This document shows positions 49,877-63,624 of a DNA stretch of 64,000 bases, piece by piece. A model generated the notes under the pieces. The model did not search any database, had not been told where the DNA came from, and saw only the letters and a list, made by a program, of their open reading frames with translations. Location: the NCBI RefSeq assembly GCF_000247815.1, contig NC_021692.1, forward strand, positions 5,920,917-5,984,916, given 5' to 3'. A program made the translations under genes and the position numbers. The stretch's first letter is position 1. Every line of letters begins with the position of its first letter. Source of the stretch: Ficedula albicollis (taxonomy: Eukaryota; Chordata; Aves; Passeriformes; Muscicapidae).

Positions 49877-52167
49877 GTAGGTTGGATTTTGTGTGTAAAT
49901 CTCTGTTGTTTGATACTGCATGCTGATTTTTAGATGTGTCTTGAATCTCAAAATTAAAGGTAAAAATTTGAATTATCCTGATCTTAAATAATATCTTTTA
50001 AAAATCAGAGTGAGGTCCACAAAGTGTGCAGAGCTGGAAATGTGGTTTTGATATGAAAACAGTTTTAGTCACTAAACAGCCAAAACAATTAATTCCAAAG
50101 CAGCTAAATGTGATCTTCTGGTGGATTTTGGTTATGGCATTTAAATTTCCATGTGTTGGTATTGTTGGTAGTGCCTGGAGGTTTAAATCAAAGGGGGCTG
50201 AACATTGTTTATGTTGTTGGTAGTGCCTGGAGGTTTAAATTAAAGGGGGCTGAACCTTGTTTATGCATTCAGTAAAAAGACATCAACATTTATAGCCTTG
50301 GAAAACTATTTAACATTTAAGTTTCAAGCCTACCTTGTTTTTACTCCTAAATCCTATCTCCAGAAAAAATGAGGTATATTAAAATTGGCAAACCCAAATC
50401 AAACCAAGACATGAACTTATTAGAATTTTATGTTATGTATCGACCACACAGATGACATATTATTTTGTTTTATTTGAAAAGTGTCACCAATATTTTTACT
50501 ATAGCTTTATTATGTTTAAGTACTGTTTGCAGTTGTGGTTTTGGAGCTTCTACTGAAAACATTAGTGTGAACTTGCACTGTTATTTCAGCATTTAGAAGT
50601 TTTTTTTTACTAAAAAATAATATTGGAGCATTAGCATTAAATTTAGCTCACACTAAAACTTAAACATTTACTTTATGTGTGAATTACTTAATATACTTTA
50701 GTTCATGTAAAGGTTTGAATTTAATTTTTGCACTTTGGTTTCTCTCTGAAGAATTCAGAGAGACTCTTGACTCACTGACTCTGACAGAAAGCAGAGCTCT
50801 TTTGATTTAAACTTGCATTTCTCAGCTGATTCCCACCTAAAGCTGGGCAGTGCTCAGGGAAAGGAGCAGCACCACTTCCCTCCAGGAAAAAAAGGAAGAT
50901 TCCCTGGATGAGTGAATAGGTTGTCAAAGGAATAAAATTGGCATTAGAGAACCAAAGTGATGATTAAACAAGCAGAGAAGTGTTTGAGACAACACAAATT
51001 CCTTTTTTAATGAGGTTGTGTCCGTCCTTTTAGGATGTGGGTGGGGATCCCTCCTCCAGGAGGAGCATCCAGTCCCTGCATGCTCTAAGGTTTGCATTCA
51101 GCTGAATTTGATTTTTGATTTTTTTTGTTTTTGCTGCTCTCAGGATGCTGCTGAGCTCTGGGTGTCGGTGGTGCTGTTTTTGTCTCCAATCCAAGGATTA
51201 GTGAGGGGCTGGAGCGTGGGGCTCTGGCAGGGTGGGAAGGGATGGGACAAAAAGGGATTTCATGTGTGAGTAACGAGAGGAAGAGAGTCCCAGAAAAAAC
51301 AGGGACTGAAAATGGAGATGGGATTTGTCTGTGGGAGCAGCCCAGGGCTGGGAATTGATGGCAGCTCCTGCCAGGAGAGAAAATCCATCCCCAAATTCCC
51401 TTTCCTCCTCCTCCTGTGCAGCTCCTGCCCTGTGTTTGCTCCTCTCCTTTCTCCAGGCTGCTGAGCTGGTAAATACTCGTTAAATACCCAATAATTAATC
51501 AAATATTATTACCCAGTATTCATTAAATACCCAATCAGTTCAATATCCAGGTTGTGCTCTACATCCCTGACATCTCTTCATCCCAAGCAGGAGGATGGGG
51601 CTGTTTGTTTTCCTGTGCTCCAGTCAGATTGGATCTTTCACTTTGGGAATTCGATGATTTATTCTGATTATTATTATTCTGATTATTATTATTCTGATTA
51701 TTATTATCCTGATTCCATGATTTATTCTGATTTCCAGGCACCATCCAGGCTCTTCTGTGCAGCAAAATATGGCTCAGGTTGTTCCAGCAAGGAAAAATCC
51801 ACCCCCAAGCTCAAATAATGTGGATTATTTAATTCCCCCTCCCATCCTAATTCCTCAGCCTCTTCCATCTTCCTTCTCCCATCCAATCCCCCAAGGACAT
51901 TTTATTTTCTCTCATGTTAAGAGCTGAATTCTTTAAATAACATCAGACATGAAAATATTTGGCTTTTCCAGCTGGAAAACAGGAGAATATAAAGAAATAA
52001 GATGAGAACAAGGTGATAGAAATGCACACACACCAGCTCAGTGTTATATTTTAATTCTGGGAGTGTTACTATTTTAATTTCATCACAATCTCTGAGATGC
52101 ATTTCAGGGATTAAATTCAATTTATTGCAATTCCTGAACCAGTAGAAATATTCCTTTCTTCCCACCC
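49877..52167. other. DVL1 intron 2, first part
   Basis: Mostly unique AT-rich sequence. It has a 52-bp direct repeat at about 50161-50265 (units with GTTGGTAGTGCCTGGAGGTT) and a TTATTATTATTCTGA microsatellite at about 51660-51725. No exon is recognised. Confidence 0.55.
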
Positions 52168-52680
52168 ATCAGCTCCCAAATTGATGAGCAGATCCTGGTG
52201 CTAGAGCGAAGGTCTAAAAGCAAAATTTATTTCTGTGGTTTAAATTAATTATTAATTACTTGGGGGTATTCATGGAGCATTTTTTTAACTGAATTTTTGG
52301 GGTTTCTTGGGATAAATTATAAACCCATCCAATTCTGCAGATTGTAGGAAGTAGGGCTGGATTTATTCTTTCCAAATTTGGGTTTTTCCTCCTTTCCCAC
52401 TCATCAGCTCCCAAATTGATGAGCAGATCCTGGTGCTGGAGCAAAGATCTAAAAGCAAAATTTATTTGTGTGCTTTAAATTAATTATTAATCACTTGGGC
52501 ATATTAATGGAGCATTTTTAAACTGAATTTTTGGTGCTGCTCAGGATAAATTACAAACCCATCCAGTCCTGCACAGATAATAGGAAGTAGGGCTGGATTT
52601 CTCCTTCCAAATTTGGATTTTTTTCTCCTTTCCCACTCATCAGCTCCCAAAATTCATGAGCAGATCCTGCTTTGGAGCTC
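52168..52680. repeat. About 240-bp tandem repeat, two full copies and one partial
   Basis: The unit begins CATCAGCTCCCAAATTGATG and includes AGCAAAATTTATTT and GGAAGTAGGGCTGGATTT. Copies start near 52168 and 52407, with a third start near 52640. Divergence is several percent, older than most repeats here. Confidence 0.85.
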
Positions 52681-55080
52681 CCACTTTTGGAGATGATTTT
52701 GATTTCTGTTCCTCCAGCTCAGCAATCAGCTCAAACATCTGAGTCTGACCTGAATCAGGAATTGTAAATTCCTTTTTCCACACTAACAGCCAGAAAATTG
52801 CAGGGCTTATCTGCCTCTGTTTGCTGCTAATTACTGCAGGAGTTTGATGGAAATCTCACAGAGAATTAATTATTAATTATTATTAATTATTCCCTTCCCA
52901 ATTCTTTAATGGCCCATTCACTGGAACTTCCCAGATAATTGCACTCAAATCTGCCAGGGTAGTAAAGCTGGGTTTAATTTTGGGGGGAAAAAAAAAAAGG
53001 GTTTTGGGCAGGGTTATTTTGGTTTTTTTTTTCTTTTTATTACCTGTTTTTTGTGGGATTTTTTAGTTTTTATTTGGTTTTGTTTTTTTTGTTTGTTTTT
53101 TTATTTTTGTCATTGTTGGGTTTTGGTTTTTTGTTTGTTTTTTTGTCGTTGGGTTTAGTTTTTGTTGTTGGATTTTGGTTTTAATTCTGGGTTTTTTGTT
53201 TGTTTTTTTGTTGTTGGGCTTTGTTTTTCTTCTTGGATTTTGTTTTGGGTTTGTTTTGTTTTGTTTTGATTGTTGGATTTTGGTTTTTGTTGTTGGTTTA
53301 TTGTTTGTTTTGGTTTTTTTTTTGTTCATGGGTTTCTTCTTTGTTTTGGTTTTCTTTTTTTGGAGGAGGGATTTAAAATTTTTTTTGTTGGTTTTTGTGA
53401 GTTTTTTTATTTGTTTAGTTTGTTGGTTTTTTTTCCTAACTAGGGCTGAGCTTTCTTTCAGGTTTTTTGTTGTTTTTTGTTTTTTCTTCTTTTCATCCCT
53501 CGGTTTGATTTTTCTCAGTGAAATCACTCACCCAGAGATTCCTCAGGAAACCTTCCAGGCTCAGAGACATCCTTGCATCTCCAGAACACCAAAACACTTC
53601 CTAAACACCTCCCTTTGACTTCCCCACCTGGAAGAAAGCAGCTTTAATTACATATTAATTTATTATTAGCAAAGCTGGGCTTTTTTTTTCCCTTCAGTGT
53701 TTCCTCTGTTGCTCCTCTTTGCTGATGAGAGTTTGAATAAAGCAGCTGGTTCCACGTGGAGCTGGTTTCTCTCCAGGCAGTTCCTTTTTGACAGATTCTC
53801 TGTGTGTTTTCCTCCTCACATTTATGGTTTATGCTCCAAGGATTCATTCCCTGCATCCTGAATTCCAATTCCCCTCCTTTACCAGCATCCCTCTGATCCT
53901 TTTATTACAATTAATCCTTCAGAAATGAACCAGGCAAGAGCTGGGATCTCTCCTGCTCTGCATCTTCCACAGCTGAAAATAAAGGGAAGCTTAGATCTTG
54001 TTGCCTCTTAGTGAAAGGTATTCATCTGTATCATTAATTGAGGATTTCTTTAATTAAAGACCTTATAATCACAGTGTTTAAAGAGACTCAGCCAGGTGAG
54101 GTGGTGATAAAGTCACTCTGATCACCTCCAGGTCAAGTCTGATTTCTGTGGATCATGGCCAGGAAATAAATGCTGTGTGTGCTCTGTGCATTGTTTAAAT
54201 TTATTTTTTGCATTTTATCTTTGTGTGGAAGAATAATCTCTGTACAGTCATTGAAAATATTAAGTTTAATATTTAATAATATCAAATATTATTAATAAAT
54301 ATTAATACTAAGTCCTTCAGTTCACAGAATTCTCATTTCATTCTACACAAAATTGGGCACTTGCCTTCCTGTTTGTAAATCACAGGTCTGGCTTGCTTGT
54401 GGTTTTTTGGTTGTTTTTTTTTTCCCTCCACTGTCAGGCTTTTTAATAAAAAATAACCACTTAATCTAACAGGTGAAGTTCAATTAAAAGTGGAATTTCT
54501 AATTGGGAAATCACCTTGTTCTGTTTGCAGAGATAAATGAAGAGGAGTCTTGGATCAAGGCATGTTTGTTTTTCTGCAGTGCTGCTTTACCCAGAGCAGG
54601 GTTCTCCTCCCCTGGGCTTTAGGTTGAATTTAGATAACTTTGATTGCTTTCATCTCCCTGGTGCAAAATTGGCAGTGCCCTGCCTGTCTGGGTTAGAAAA
54701 TGGAGGTTAAAAAATGCAGATTTCATGATAAAATAATGAAATAAAGCTTTTGCTTTTCGTTTTCGTGCTGGCAAAGCTAGGCTGGGCACACAGCCTTAAA
54801 CTGGGGGTGCATTTTGCAAGGGATGCTGACAACTCTGGGAATGCTGCAGCGTCCCCAAAATCCTGATTTTCCAGGAGGAGCAGAATTCCTGGTGCTTGCA
54901 GGAATTCCCTGCACATCCAGGCTGATGTTTTCAGGTGGAGCCTGAATTTAATCTGATTTTCTGTGAGTTTGACAGGGATCCCTGTGCTCCCCCTCCTCAG
55001 ATCTCGGGATTTTGGCTGAACACCTTGAGCCAGGGTGGTGGGAATTTGTGTAATTTTGGGTTTTTTTTTTCTGTTGGCAG
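52681..55080. other. DVL1 intron 2, second part
   Basis: Between about 53000 and 53500 the + strand is a long T/G-rich low-complexity tract (GTTTTTTGTTTGTTTTTT with GTTGTTGG words). The remainder is unique AT-rich sequence. The last bases form the pyrimidine tract and CTGTTGGCAG acceptor of exon 3. Confidence 0.6.
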
Positions 55081-55202
55081 CTGGTCCTGGCTGAAAGCTC
55101 CCACTCTGACACAGGTTCCCAGTGCACTGAGAGCCACCCTGACCTGCCACCACCCCTGGAGAGGACAGGAGGCATTGGAGACTCCCGGCCCCCATCATTC
55201 CA
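55081..55202 (+). CDS. DVL1: DVL1 coding exon 3 (linker after DIX)
   Basis: This 122-bp exon encodes LVLAESSHSDTGSQCTESHP, then DLPPPLERTGGIGDSRPPSF and two bases of a His codon. It matches the linker after the DIX domain of DVL1, which in human reads LVLAESAHSDAGSQG...DLPPPLERTGGIGDSRPPSFH. The acceptor is CTGTTGGCAG at 55080 and the donor GTAAGA at 55203. It enters in phase 0 and leaves in phase 2, pairing with the exon at 61304. Confidence 0.95.
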
Positions 55203-55729
55203 GTAAGACCCAATTCTCCCATTTATTTATCCATTTCTAATTCCTCTCCATTTCTCACCCTCATTTCTCTGCCAGCTGTTTGTTGTTGTGGTTATAAAAT
55301 TAAATATCTAGGAATTAAAGGGGGAGATGGGAATGAAAAACCCCTGGCATTGTCAGAGTGAAATATTTATCCAAAATATCTCCTTTCCAAGCCTGCTGTG
55401 GATGAGTTAAGTAGGGAAGGAGCACAAAATGCTTTTTGTAGTGTGGCTGATAAGTAATTAGTGTGTTCTGTGTAATTAGGGAGGGTGCAGAGCCAGCTGA
55501 ATGCTGGCAGGAGGGGAAATTTCCATCAGGAATAATTCCTGCTCCATCTGTGTGTGGCCAGCCTGGGAATGTCTGCTTTGATTTTGTTATTTCCTCTTCC
55601 TGATCCAGGGGGAATCCTTGGGATACCTTCATTTCCAGCAGCAGGATTTAAAGCAGAGCTTTGTTCTCTTGAGCTTTATTTGGAGAAGGAAATGTGCCTT
55701 GGATTTGCCTGTTTTCCATTTTTTTTTTT

Positions 55730-55739
<10 letters not shown>
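55203..55739. other. DVL1 intron 3, start
   Basis: Unique sequence ending in a T run of about 20 directly before the G run. Confidence 0.5.

Positions 55740-55787
<48 letters not shown>
55740..55787. other. 48-base G run between T runs, probable artefact
   Basis: The T-run/G-run/T-run arrangement is the mirror case of the A/C/A run at 36588, with the poly-G on the + strand. Confidence 0.8.
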
Positions 55788-55789
<2 letters not shown>

Positions 55790-56215
55790 TTTTTTTTTTT
55801 TTTTTTTATTTTTGCCTGGAAGAGCCCTCATTGTTGTGTGGGAGTTTTTTTACAGATAAAAACCTTTTAGAGAGGAAATCCTGGGAAATCCTGACCCTGC
55901 CTGGAAGTGCCTTGCAAGGGCTGTGCTGCCCTCCTGTGTTCTGAACTGGGCAGAAAATAAAACCAGGCTTTTGTTTTTCCTGGCCTAAACCTGCCTGGAC
56001 CAGCTGCAGTCTTTGTTTAAAAAGATAATTAACTTGGAATTAAACAGGAGGTTTGTGCTCACTGCCAGAGCTGTGGCCCTGCTGTTTCTTCCAGAGTATT
56101 CTCAAATATTACAGAGAAAATTTGGGAATTCAGAGAGCTCAGGTTGTGTTTTCTGCCTCTGTTCCCATTCCAGATAAATCACCTTCCTGCTGTCTCTCTC
56201 TCCTCCACCCCTTTT

Positions 56216-56257
<42 letters not shown>

Positions 56258-56870
56258 CTAGTAGAGAATCTGGGGAGTTTCCTGGACTAAAACTTGTTTT
56301 CCCTCAATGCCTTTTTGGGTTTTTCTGCTCAGAATTTCCTACAACATCTCAACATTTTACAATGGATTTTTGTGTTGCCTTTTTTCAATCCAGAGGAGAA
56401 TGTAACGATGACCTGAGTTTAGTCCATAACCCAGGGCAGAATATCTTGGTTATTCTGCATGAATAACTAAATTCTGTCACTTAGAATTTCACTTTAAAGC
56501 ACACCCACTGTAGATTTAAAGTGATCAAGAATCCTCTGAAATGATATTTTGAAATTATTTGTTTTTCTGTTGAGTTGAGCTTAACAAGTCTTTCATTGTA
56601 AAATGAACCTGAATCGTGATTGTAGATAATTTCTGGAGATGGAAAATTACATTTTTTGGGATTTTGCTGTGGTGGTTGTGCAATAAGAGTGACTTGTACC
56701 TTCCTGGTTCTTAAATCCCTGGGATTTTATTTGAATGCTCCTCAAGCTACCAAGGATCTGTCATCTCCTTCAGTGTTGATTGAGGCTTTAGCTAAAGAAG
56801 TGCCAGCTGAGCTGGGTGTTGCAGTTTTACAAACAGCAACGGAGCTGGACAACAAAGAACCCAAGAAATG
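55788..56870. other. DVL1 intron 3 sequence
   Basis: Contains a T run of about 33 near 56218-56251. The rest looks unique. A 99-codon ORF at 56656-56955 has no family resemblance and no splice context. Confidence 0.5.
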
Positions 56871-57814
56871 GGTGAAGCAGGCAGGGCCATCAAGGGAACC
56901 AGATTTTATCAGTGCTGATAACTCTGACAGTGTTGATATTTTCCTTCACCACTGATGAAATCCAAGTAAAACTTTATTTTTTTTTCCCCTCCCTGCTGCG
57001 AGTTTTGAAGCTCGGCCTGTATTTCATGCTCCACTGATGGTTTTTGGGGGTTGGCAAATTCACTTTGAGCTGAGTTTGGTGGCGAGGTGAGAGCTGTGAC
57101 CTCTGAGTTTCCTTTCTCTGCATTTAATGGGGTCAGCACTGGGGAGGGAGCAAGGCAGCTGGGAGTTATTTTTGCACCCTTTGCAACGGCTGGAATCATT
57201 TTGGAGGCAGGTTTGGCTCCTGAGGTGGTTCAGGACGGGAATGCTGAGCAGGAGTCAGCAGGTGGTGCTGCTGGGATGACCTGAGCAGCGCGTCACCCTC
57301 TGCCCTTCCCCGGCTGTGCCTGTGTGACAGCGCTGAAATGCAGCCTGACGTTTGGGTAGGGATTAAAATGTGCACTCAAATCGGCAAGCTCCGTTGCCAG
57401 ATTTCTGTGGTGGGCGTGTCAGCACGTGTCACTGCTGAGCAGGAGGCTCGGAGATGTGCGAGTGTGACACTCAAGTGCGGTCTCACACAGGCAGCTCTGG
57501 GAGGGTTGGTCACAGCGCTGCTGCTTTCATCTCCCATCTCCCATCCCCGGGGTGGAACTGCAGCAGAAACACCTCAGGGGTGCTCAGGGGAGGTGAATGA
57601 GGCACTGAGGATGTTCAGGCACAAACTCCGGGTACACAGGGCAGGAGAGAGGGGAGACTCCTGAGCAGGGTGGGACTGATGGGCAGAGAGGAGCAGTCAC
57701 CTCCTGAGGGAGATCCTCCACAGCAGATGATATTTCCACTAATATTTGTAGGGGTTTTAGGGCAGTTTCCCCAGTTTAATCCAGGAAATTAATTAATTTA
57801 CTGGATTTGACATT
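56871..57814. repeat. 0.94-kb direct duplication, copy 1
   Basis: This segment recurs at 58237-59179 with an offset of 1366 bp. There are few mismatches, for example CATTTAATGG versus CATTTAACGG and CAGCAGAAACACC versus CAGGAGAAGCACC. The copies are separated by ATT repeats, a partial third copy (about 57865-57950) and a G run. Confidence 0.95.
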
Positions 57815-57949
57815 ATTATCAATATTATCATTATCATTATTATCGTTATTGTTATTATTATTATTCCACAGCAGATGATATTTCCACTTATATTTATTTT
57901 TGCACCCTTTGCAGCGGTTGGAATCATTTTGGAGGCAGGTTTGGCTCCT

Positions 57950-59179
<1,230 letters not shown>

Positions 59180-59183
59180 CATC

Positions 59184-59257
<74 letters not shown>

Positions 59258-59520
59258 GGATTTGACATTATTATCATCATTATCGTTATTATCGTTATTA
59301 TTATTATTGTTATTATTATTAGTAGTAGTAGTATTAGTAGTAGTAGTATTAGTAGTATTAGTATTATTGTTATTATTATTGTTATTATTAATATTCCACA
59401 GCAGATGATATTTCCACTTATATTTTATTTATTATTATTTTCTTTATTATGTTCTTTATTATGTTCTTCATTATTTTAATTATTACGTTCTTTTTTATAT
59501 TAATTATTATTATAATTAAT
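59180..59520. repeat. (ATT)n and related trinucleotide microsatellite
   Basis: A perfect (ATT)n core at about 59186-59256 is followed by ATC/GTT/AGT variants up to about 59395, then further AT-rich sequence. Confidence 0.95.
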
Positions 59521-59628
59521 ATTTAATTAATAAATGAATTACTTAATCCATGAGCTGTGGCCCTTCCCAGCACTGGAGCTGACAAAAGAGATGGAGAGAA
59601 GGATTTAAAAGTGCCTGGCGTGGCAGGA

Positions 59629-60292
59629 NNNNNNNNNNNNNNNNNNNNNNNNNNNNNNNNNNNNNNNNNNNNNNNNNNNNNNNNNNNNNNNNNNNNNNNN
59701 NNNNNNNNNNNNNNNNNNNNNNNNNNNNNNNNNNNNNNNNNNNNNNNNNNNNNNNNNNNNNNNNNNNNNNNNNNNNNNNNNNNNNNNNNNNNNNNNNNNN
59801 NNNNNNNNNNNNNNNNNNNNNNNNNNNNNNNNNNNNNNNNNNNNNNNNNNNNNNNNNNNNNNNNNNNNNNNNNNNNNNNNNNNNNNNNNNNNNNNNNNNN
59901 NNNNNNNNNNNNNNNNNNNNNNNNNNNNNNNNNNNNNNNNNNNNNNNNNNNNNNNNNNNNNNNNNNNNNNNNNNNNNNNNNNNNNNNNNNNNNNNNNNNN
60001 NNNNNNNNNNNNNNNNNNNNNNNNNNNNNNNNNNNNNNNNNNNNNNNNNNNNNNNNNNNNNNNNNNNNNNNNNNNNNNNNNNNNNNNNNNNNNNNNNNNN
60101 NNNNNNNNNNNNNNNNNNNNNNNNNNNNNNNNNNNNNNNNNNNNNNNNNNNNNNNNNNNNNNNNNNNNNNNNNNNNNNNNNNNNNNNNNNNNNNNNNNNN
60201 NNNNNNNNNNNNNNNNNNNNNNNNNNNNNNNNNNNNNNNNNNNNNNNNNNNNNNNNNNNNNNNNNNNNNNNNNNNNNNNNNNNNNNNNNNNN
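59629..60292. other. Assembly gap (N), 664 bases
   Basis: Unresolved bases, probably hiding more of the CTCAGGTG repeat that begins at once on the right side. Confidence 1.
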
Positions 60293-61128
60293 TCTCTTCT
60301 TACCCCTCAGGTGGTTTGGGCACTCTTTTTTTAACCCTCAGGTGGTTTTAGGGTCTCTTTTTCACCCCTCAGGTTTTTTTTGGGTTCTCTTTCCCCCACC
60401 TCAGGTGTTTTTTGGGATCTCTTTTAACCCCTCAGGTGTTTTTTGTGTTCTCTTCTTACCCCTCAGGTGGTTTGGGCACTCTTTTTTTAACCCTCAGGTG
60501 GTTTTAGGGTCTCTTTTTCACCCCTCAGGTTTTTTTTGGGTTCTCTTTCCCCCACCTCAGGTGTTTTTTGGGTTCTCTTTTAACCCCTCAGGTGTTTTTT
60601 GTGTTCTCTTCTTACCCCTCAGGTGGTTTGGGCATTCTTTTTTTCAACCCTCAGGTGGTTTTAGGGTCTCTTTTCCCCCCTCAGGTGTTTTTTGGGTTCT
60701 CTTTTCACCCCCTCAGGTGTTTTTGGGTTCTCTTTTCACCCCCTCAGATGTTTTTTGAGTTCTCTTTTCTCCCCTCAGATGTTTTTTGAGTTCTCTTTTC
60801 CCCCATCAGGTGTTTTTTAGGTTCTCTTTTCCCCCCTCACGTGATTTTGGGGTTCTCTTTTCCCCCTCAGGTGTTTTTTGTGTTCTCTTCTTACCCCTCA
60901 GGTGGTTTGGGCACTCTTTTTTTAACCCTCAGGTGGTTTTAGGGTCTCTTTTTCACCCCTCAGGTTTTTTTTGGGTTCTCTTTCCCCCACCTCAGGTGTT
61001 TTTTGGGTTCTCTTTTAACCCCTCAGGTGTTTTTTGTGTTCTCTTCTTACCCCTCAGGTGGTTTGGGCACTCTTTTTTTAACCCTCAGGTGGTTTTAGGG
61101 TCTCCCCTCAGGTGGTTTTGGGGTCTTG
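60293..61128. repeat. CTCAGGTG / TTCTCTTTT minisatellite before DVL1 exon 4
   Basis: About two dozen units of 27-32 bp have the form pyrimidine tract, CCCCTCAG, then GTGTTTTTTGGG or GTGGTTTTAGGG. A larger block of about 150 bp is repeated near 60293, 60445 and 60890. Every unit places an acceptor-like TTTTnnCCCCTCAG directly against a GT. The array ends about 175 bp before exon 4. Confidence 0.92.
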
Positions 61129-61303
61129 TTTCCCCCCGAGGTGCTTTTGTGTCCTGTTTTTGGGGTGGCCCGGCAGGCTGGGCCATTTTGCAGCGCAGAC
61201 CTTGGCGCTTTCCCACCCTGCGCCCCGAAGCGCTGCCGGCCGTGTGCCGAACGCCGGGAGCGGCCGGTGCCCTGACCGTCCCTGTCTGTTCGCTCTGTGG
61301 CAG

Positions 61304-61507
<204 letters not shown>

Positions 61508-61640
61508 GTGAGTGCGGGGCATGATCGGGATCGCGATCGGGATCGGGATCGCGATCGAGCCAGCAGCGCGCTGGGCTCGCTCCAGCTGCTTCCAGAGCTG
61601 CCCGGGAGAGGGGGAAAGGCGCCGGAATGGACCCTTCAGG
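61508..61640. other. Start of DVL1 intron 4 with a GATCGG repeat
   Basis: A short tandem tract of GATCGG/GATCGC hexamers lies at about 61523-61557, unusually CpG-rich. The rest is unique. Confidence 0.7.
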
Positions 61641-62225
61641 GACAGAGCTGTTCACCCTGTACAAGCTCAGAGTTACTGTGGCGTTCATTGTAAGGGTAAA
61701 ATACAAAGAGTCTCGCTGAGGGCCGCTCGCTCAGCCCAGAGTAGGACAAAGAGTGAGTGGGGGCTGCAGAAAGAGCAATGGGATAAGAGAAGAAGGGGGA
61801 GAGGGAGCAAGCAAGGGAAAGAAAAGACAAGAGAGCGATTTCCCGTTTACAATACCATAAATCTTCTTCTATGATGAATATTCTAATTCCCACTAACCAA
61901 TGTAATACAAGATACAAATTCTGTAGCATTTACATACAGCCAATAAGGATCCTTACATTACCATGGCGTGTTACACTTTAAACTCTAAAAACTACTCTTT
62001 GTGCCCTGGCAGGGATGGCTCTGAGCTTTGTACCCCTCTCAGGCAGGAGGCATTGTTCTGTCAGGGGGGGATTACCCCGAGCTGGCCACCCATTGTTTCA
62101 GTTATCCAGTAACTGAGGTTTGCCATCTCAAAAGTGGCTTTCATTTCAATCCCCTTCATGGTTTGTACATTCTCAGAATCTGAGCGTTCATATTTGTGGG
62201 GTTCATCTTCCCCAACAATGAGAGA
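61641..62225 (-). mobile_element. Possible ERV-derived sequence
   Basis: Sequence such as CAAAGAGTCTCGCTGAGGGC and the purine-rich AGAAGAAGGGGGAGAGGGAG lies next to clear LTR-like units and seems to belong to the same insertion complex. I do not recognise a gag, pol or env reading frame. The call rests on context only. Confidence 0.35.
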
Positions 62226-62830
62226 CTGCAGGAGACGATTTTTCAGAGGCTCCAAGGATTGTTTATTGTTTCTTATCTCAGGAATTCTTTGCCCAGCTAA
62301 CAGTGATCTGTCCATCCAGGCATCCAGGGCAGAATGGACCCTGGCAGGGCAGGACTTGCCTTTTATACTCTAAATTACACACTAGATATTTATAATAACT
62401 TCCCAATACAATACAACCTTGTTAAACGGTCCAGCTCTGACCCCATCCAATCTGAAAGTGCCAGCATGGCTGACAAAGAGGAGAAGGAGGAACAGGTATC
62501 CACACCCCAAATTCTCCATCTTGGCCACGTGTCCCTTATCACAAACATGAAGAGGTATCCACACCCCAAATTCTCCATCTTGGCCACGTGTCCCTTACCA
62601 CAAACATTCTAGAAATCTGCTAATTCTACATTCTAACAGTCTAATTTACACTCTATTTATTTTTGCAGCTTGCATTTCCTCTCTCAATGTTGGTAAATTG
62701 TTCCAATGAGCTAAATCCAGCACGTGAGACACCTGGGTCTCCCTCAGGGGTCTCTGAGACCCTCACCAGGGGGGTTTTGAGACCCCCCAAGGAAGCCAGG
62801 GGAGCGCCCTGGACTCCCACAGGGGGGGTG
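62226..62830 (-). mobile_element. Antisense LTR-like unit 1
   Basis: On the minus strand there is a TATA-like box (complement of TTTTATACTC at 62361) and, about 95 bp on, an AATAAA (complement of TTTATT at 62262), as in an LTR U3-R. A 54-bp direct repeat with CACCCCAAATTCTCCATCTT lies at 62497-62606. The unit ends with GAGACACCTGGGTCTC and ACTCCCACAGG, shared with the next unit. Confidence 0.6.
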
Positions 62831-62924
62831 TTATTGCCTGGGGGTCTCCTGAGCCTGGGGTCACTCACAGCAGCACTCTTGGTGCTTGCAGAGTTCCTGT
62901 TTTTTCCAGCTCCAGCACTGAAGA

Positions 62925-63345
62925 AGAGGCAGAAGATGTTTTCTGAGGTTTCCAAGGTTGTTTATTCTTTCTCATCTGAGGAATTCTAGCAGAGTCTGTG
63001 AGCTGGTCAAGGCACTCTGCCTGCCCAGAGGGCAGCTCTTATCTTTTATACTATAAAATCCATACTTGATGTTTACAATTATTTTCCAATACATGACCCT
63101 TACATTGCCCTGTCCAGTTTTCTCCCAAACCAATCCAGAGGTGCCATCCTAACCCAAAAAGATGGATACCATGAATAAGAAAGACATACCACACCCAAAT
63201 TCTCCATCTTAGCTCTAAACTTCTTATCATAAACAATTAGCCCCTGAGACACCTGGGTCTCATTCAGGGGTCTTTGGTGACCCTGCCAGGGGGGTCTTAA
63301 ACCTCCCAGGGAAGCCAGAGGAATACTCTGGGCTCCCACAATACT
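62925..63345 (-). mobile_element. Antisense LTR-like unit 2
   Basis: It has the same order as unit 1: TTTATTCTTTCTCATCTGAG (AATAAA on the minus strand), TTTTATACTATAAAATCC (TATA box), ACCCAAATTCTCCATCTTAG, GAGACACCTGGGTCTCATTC and GGGCTCCCACAA. It is clearly related to unit 1 but well diverged, so the two represent separate insertions of one family or an old duplication. Confidence 0.65.
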
Positions 63346-63379
63346 CTACTTATTTTTTGTGACTTGTAACTCTTCTTGC

Positions 63380-63600
63380 AATGATGGTAATTTTTTCCAG
63401 GGACTAAAATCCATCCCACAGGGGTCTTGGGCACTATGCCAAGGCCTCTGAGCCCCCTGCTGGGGTCTCAAGACATCCAGGGAAGCCAAGGGAACACCCT
63501 GGACCCCCACATCCTGTAAAAGAGCCCAGCAGTTCTTAGTTGCTATAAAGTTGTTTATTGTAAAGGCACATTGTAAGAGCTGAGGGATGTGGGACTTCAG
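63380..63600 (-). mobile_element. Antisense LTR-like unit 3, partial
   Basis: GGGTCTCAAGACATCCAGGG and GGACCCCCACATCC match the ends of units 1 and 2. The following GTTGTTTATTGTAAAGG has the AATAAA complement of a new unit. Boundaries are uncertain. Confidence 0.5.
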
Positions 63601-63624
63601 GTTGCTCTTTAAAATGTTTAGTGT

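Noticed and set aside
56656..56955. 99-codon ORF in DVL1 intron 3, partly duplicated at 58237
   Set aside because: No family resemblance or splice support. The duplicated part is only non-coding copy sequence.
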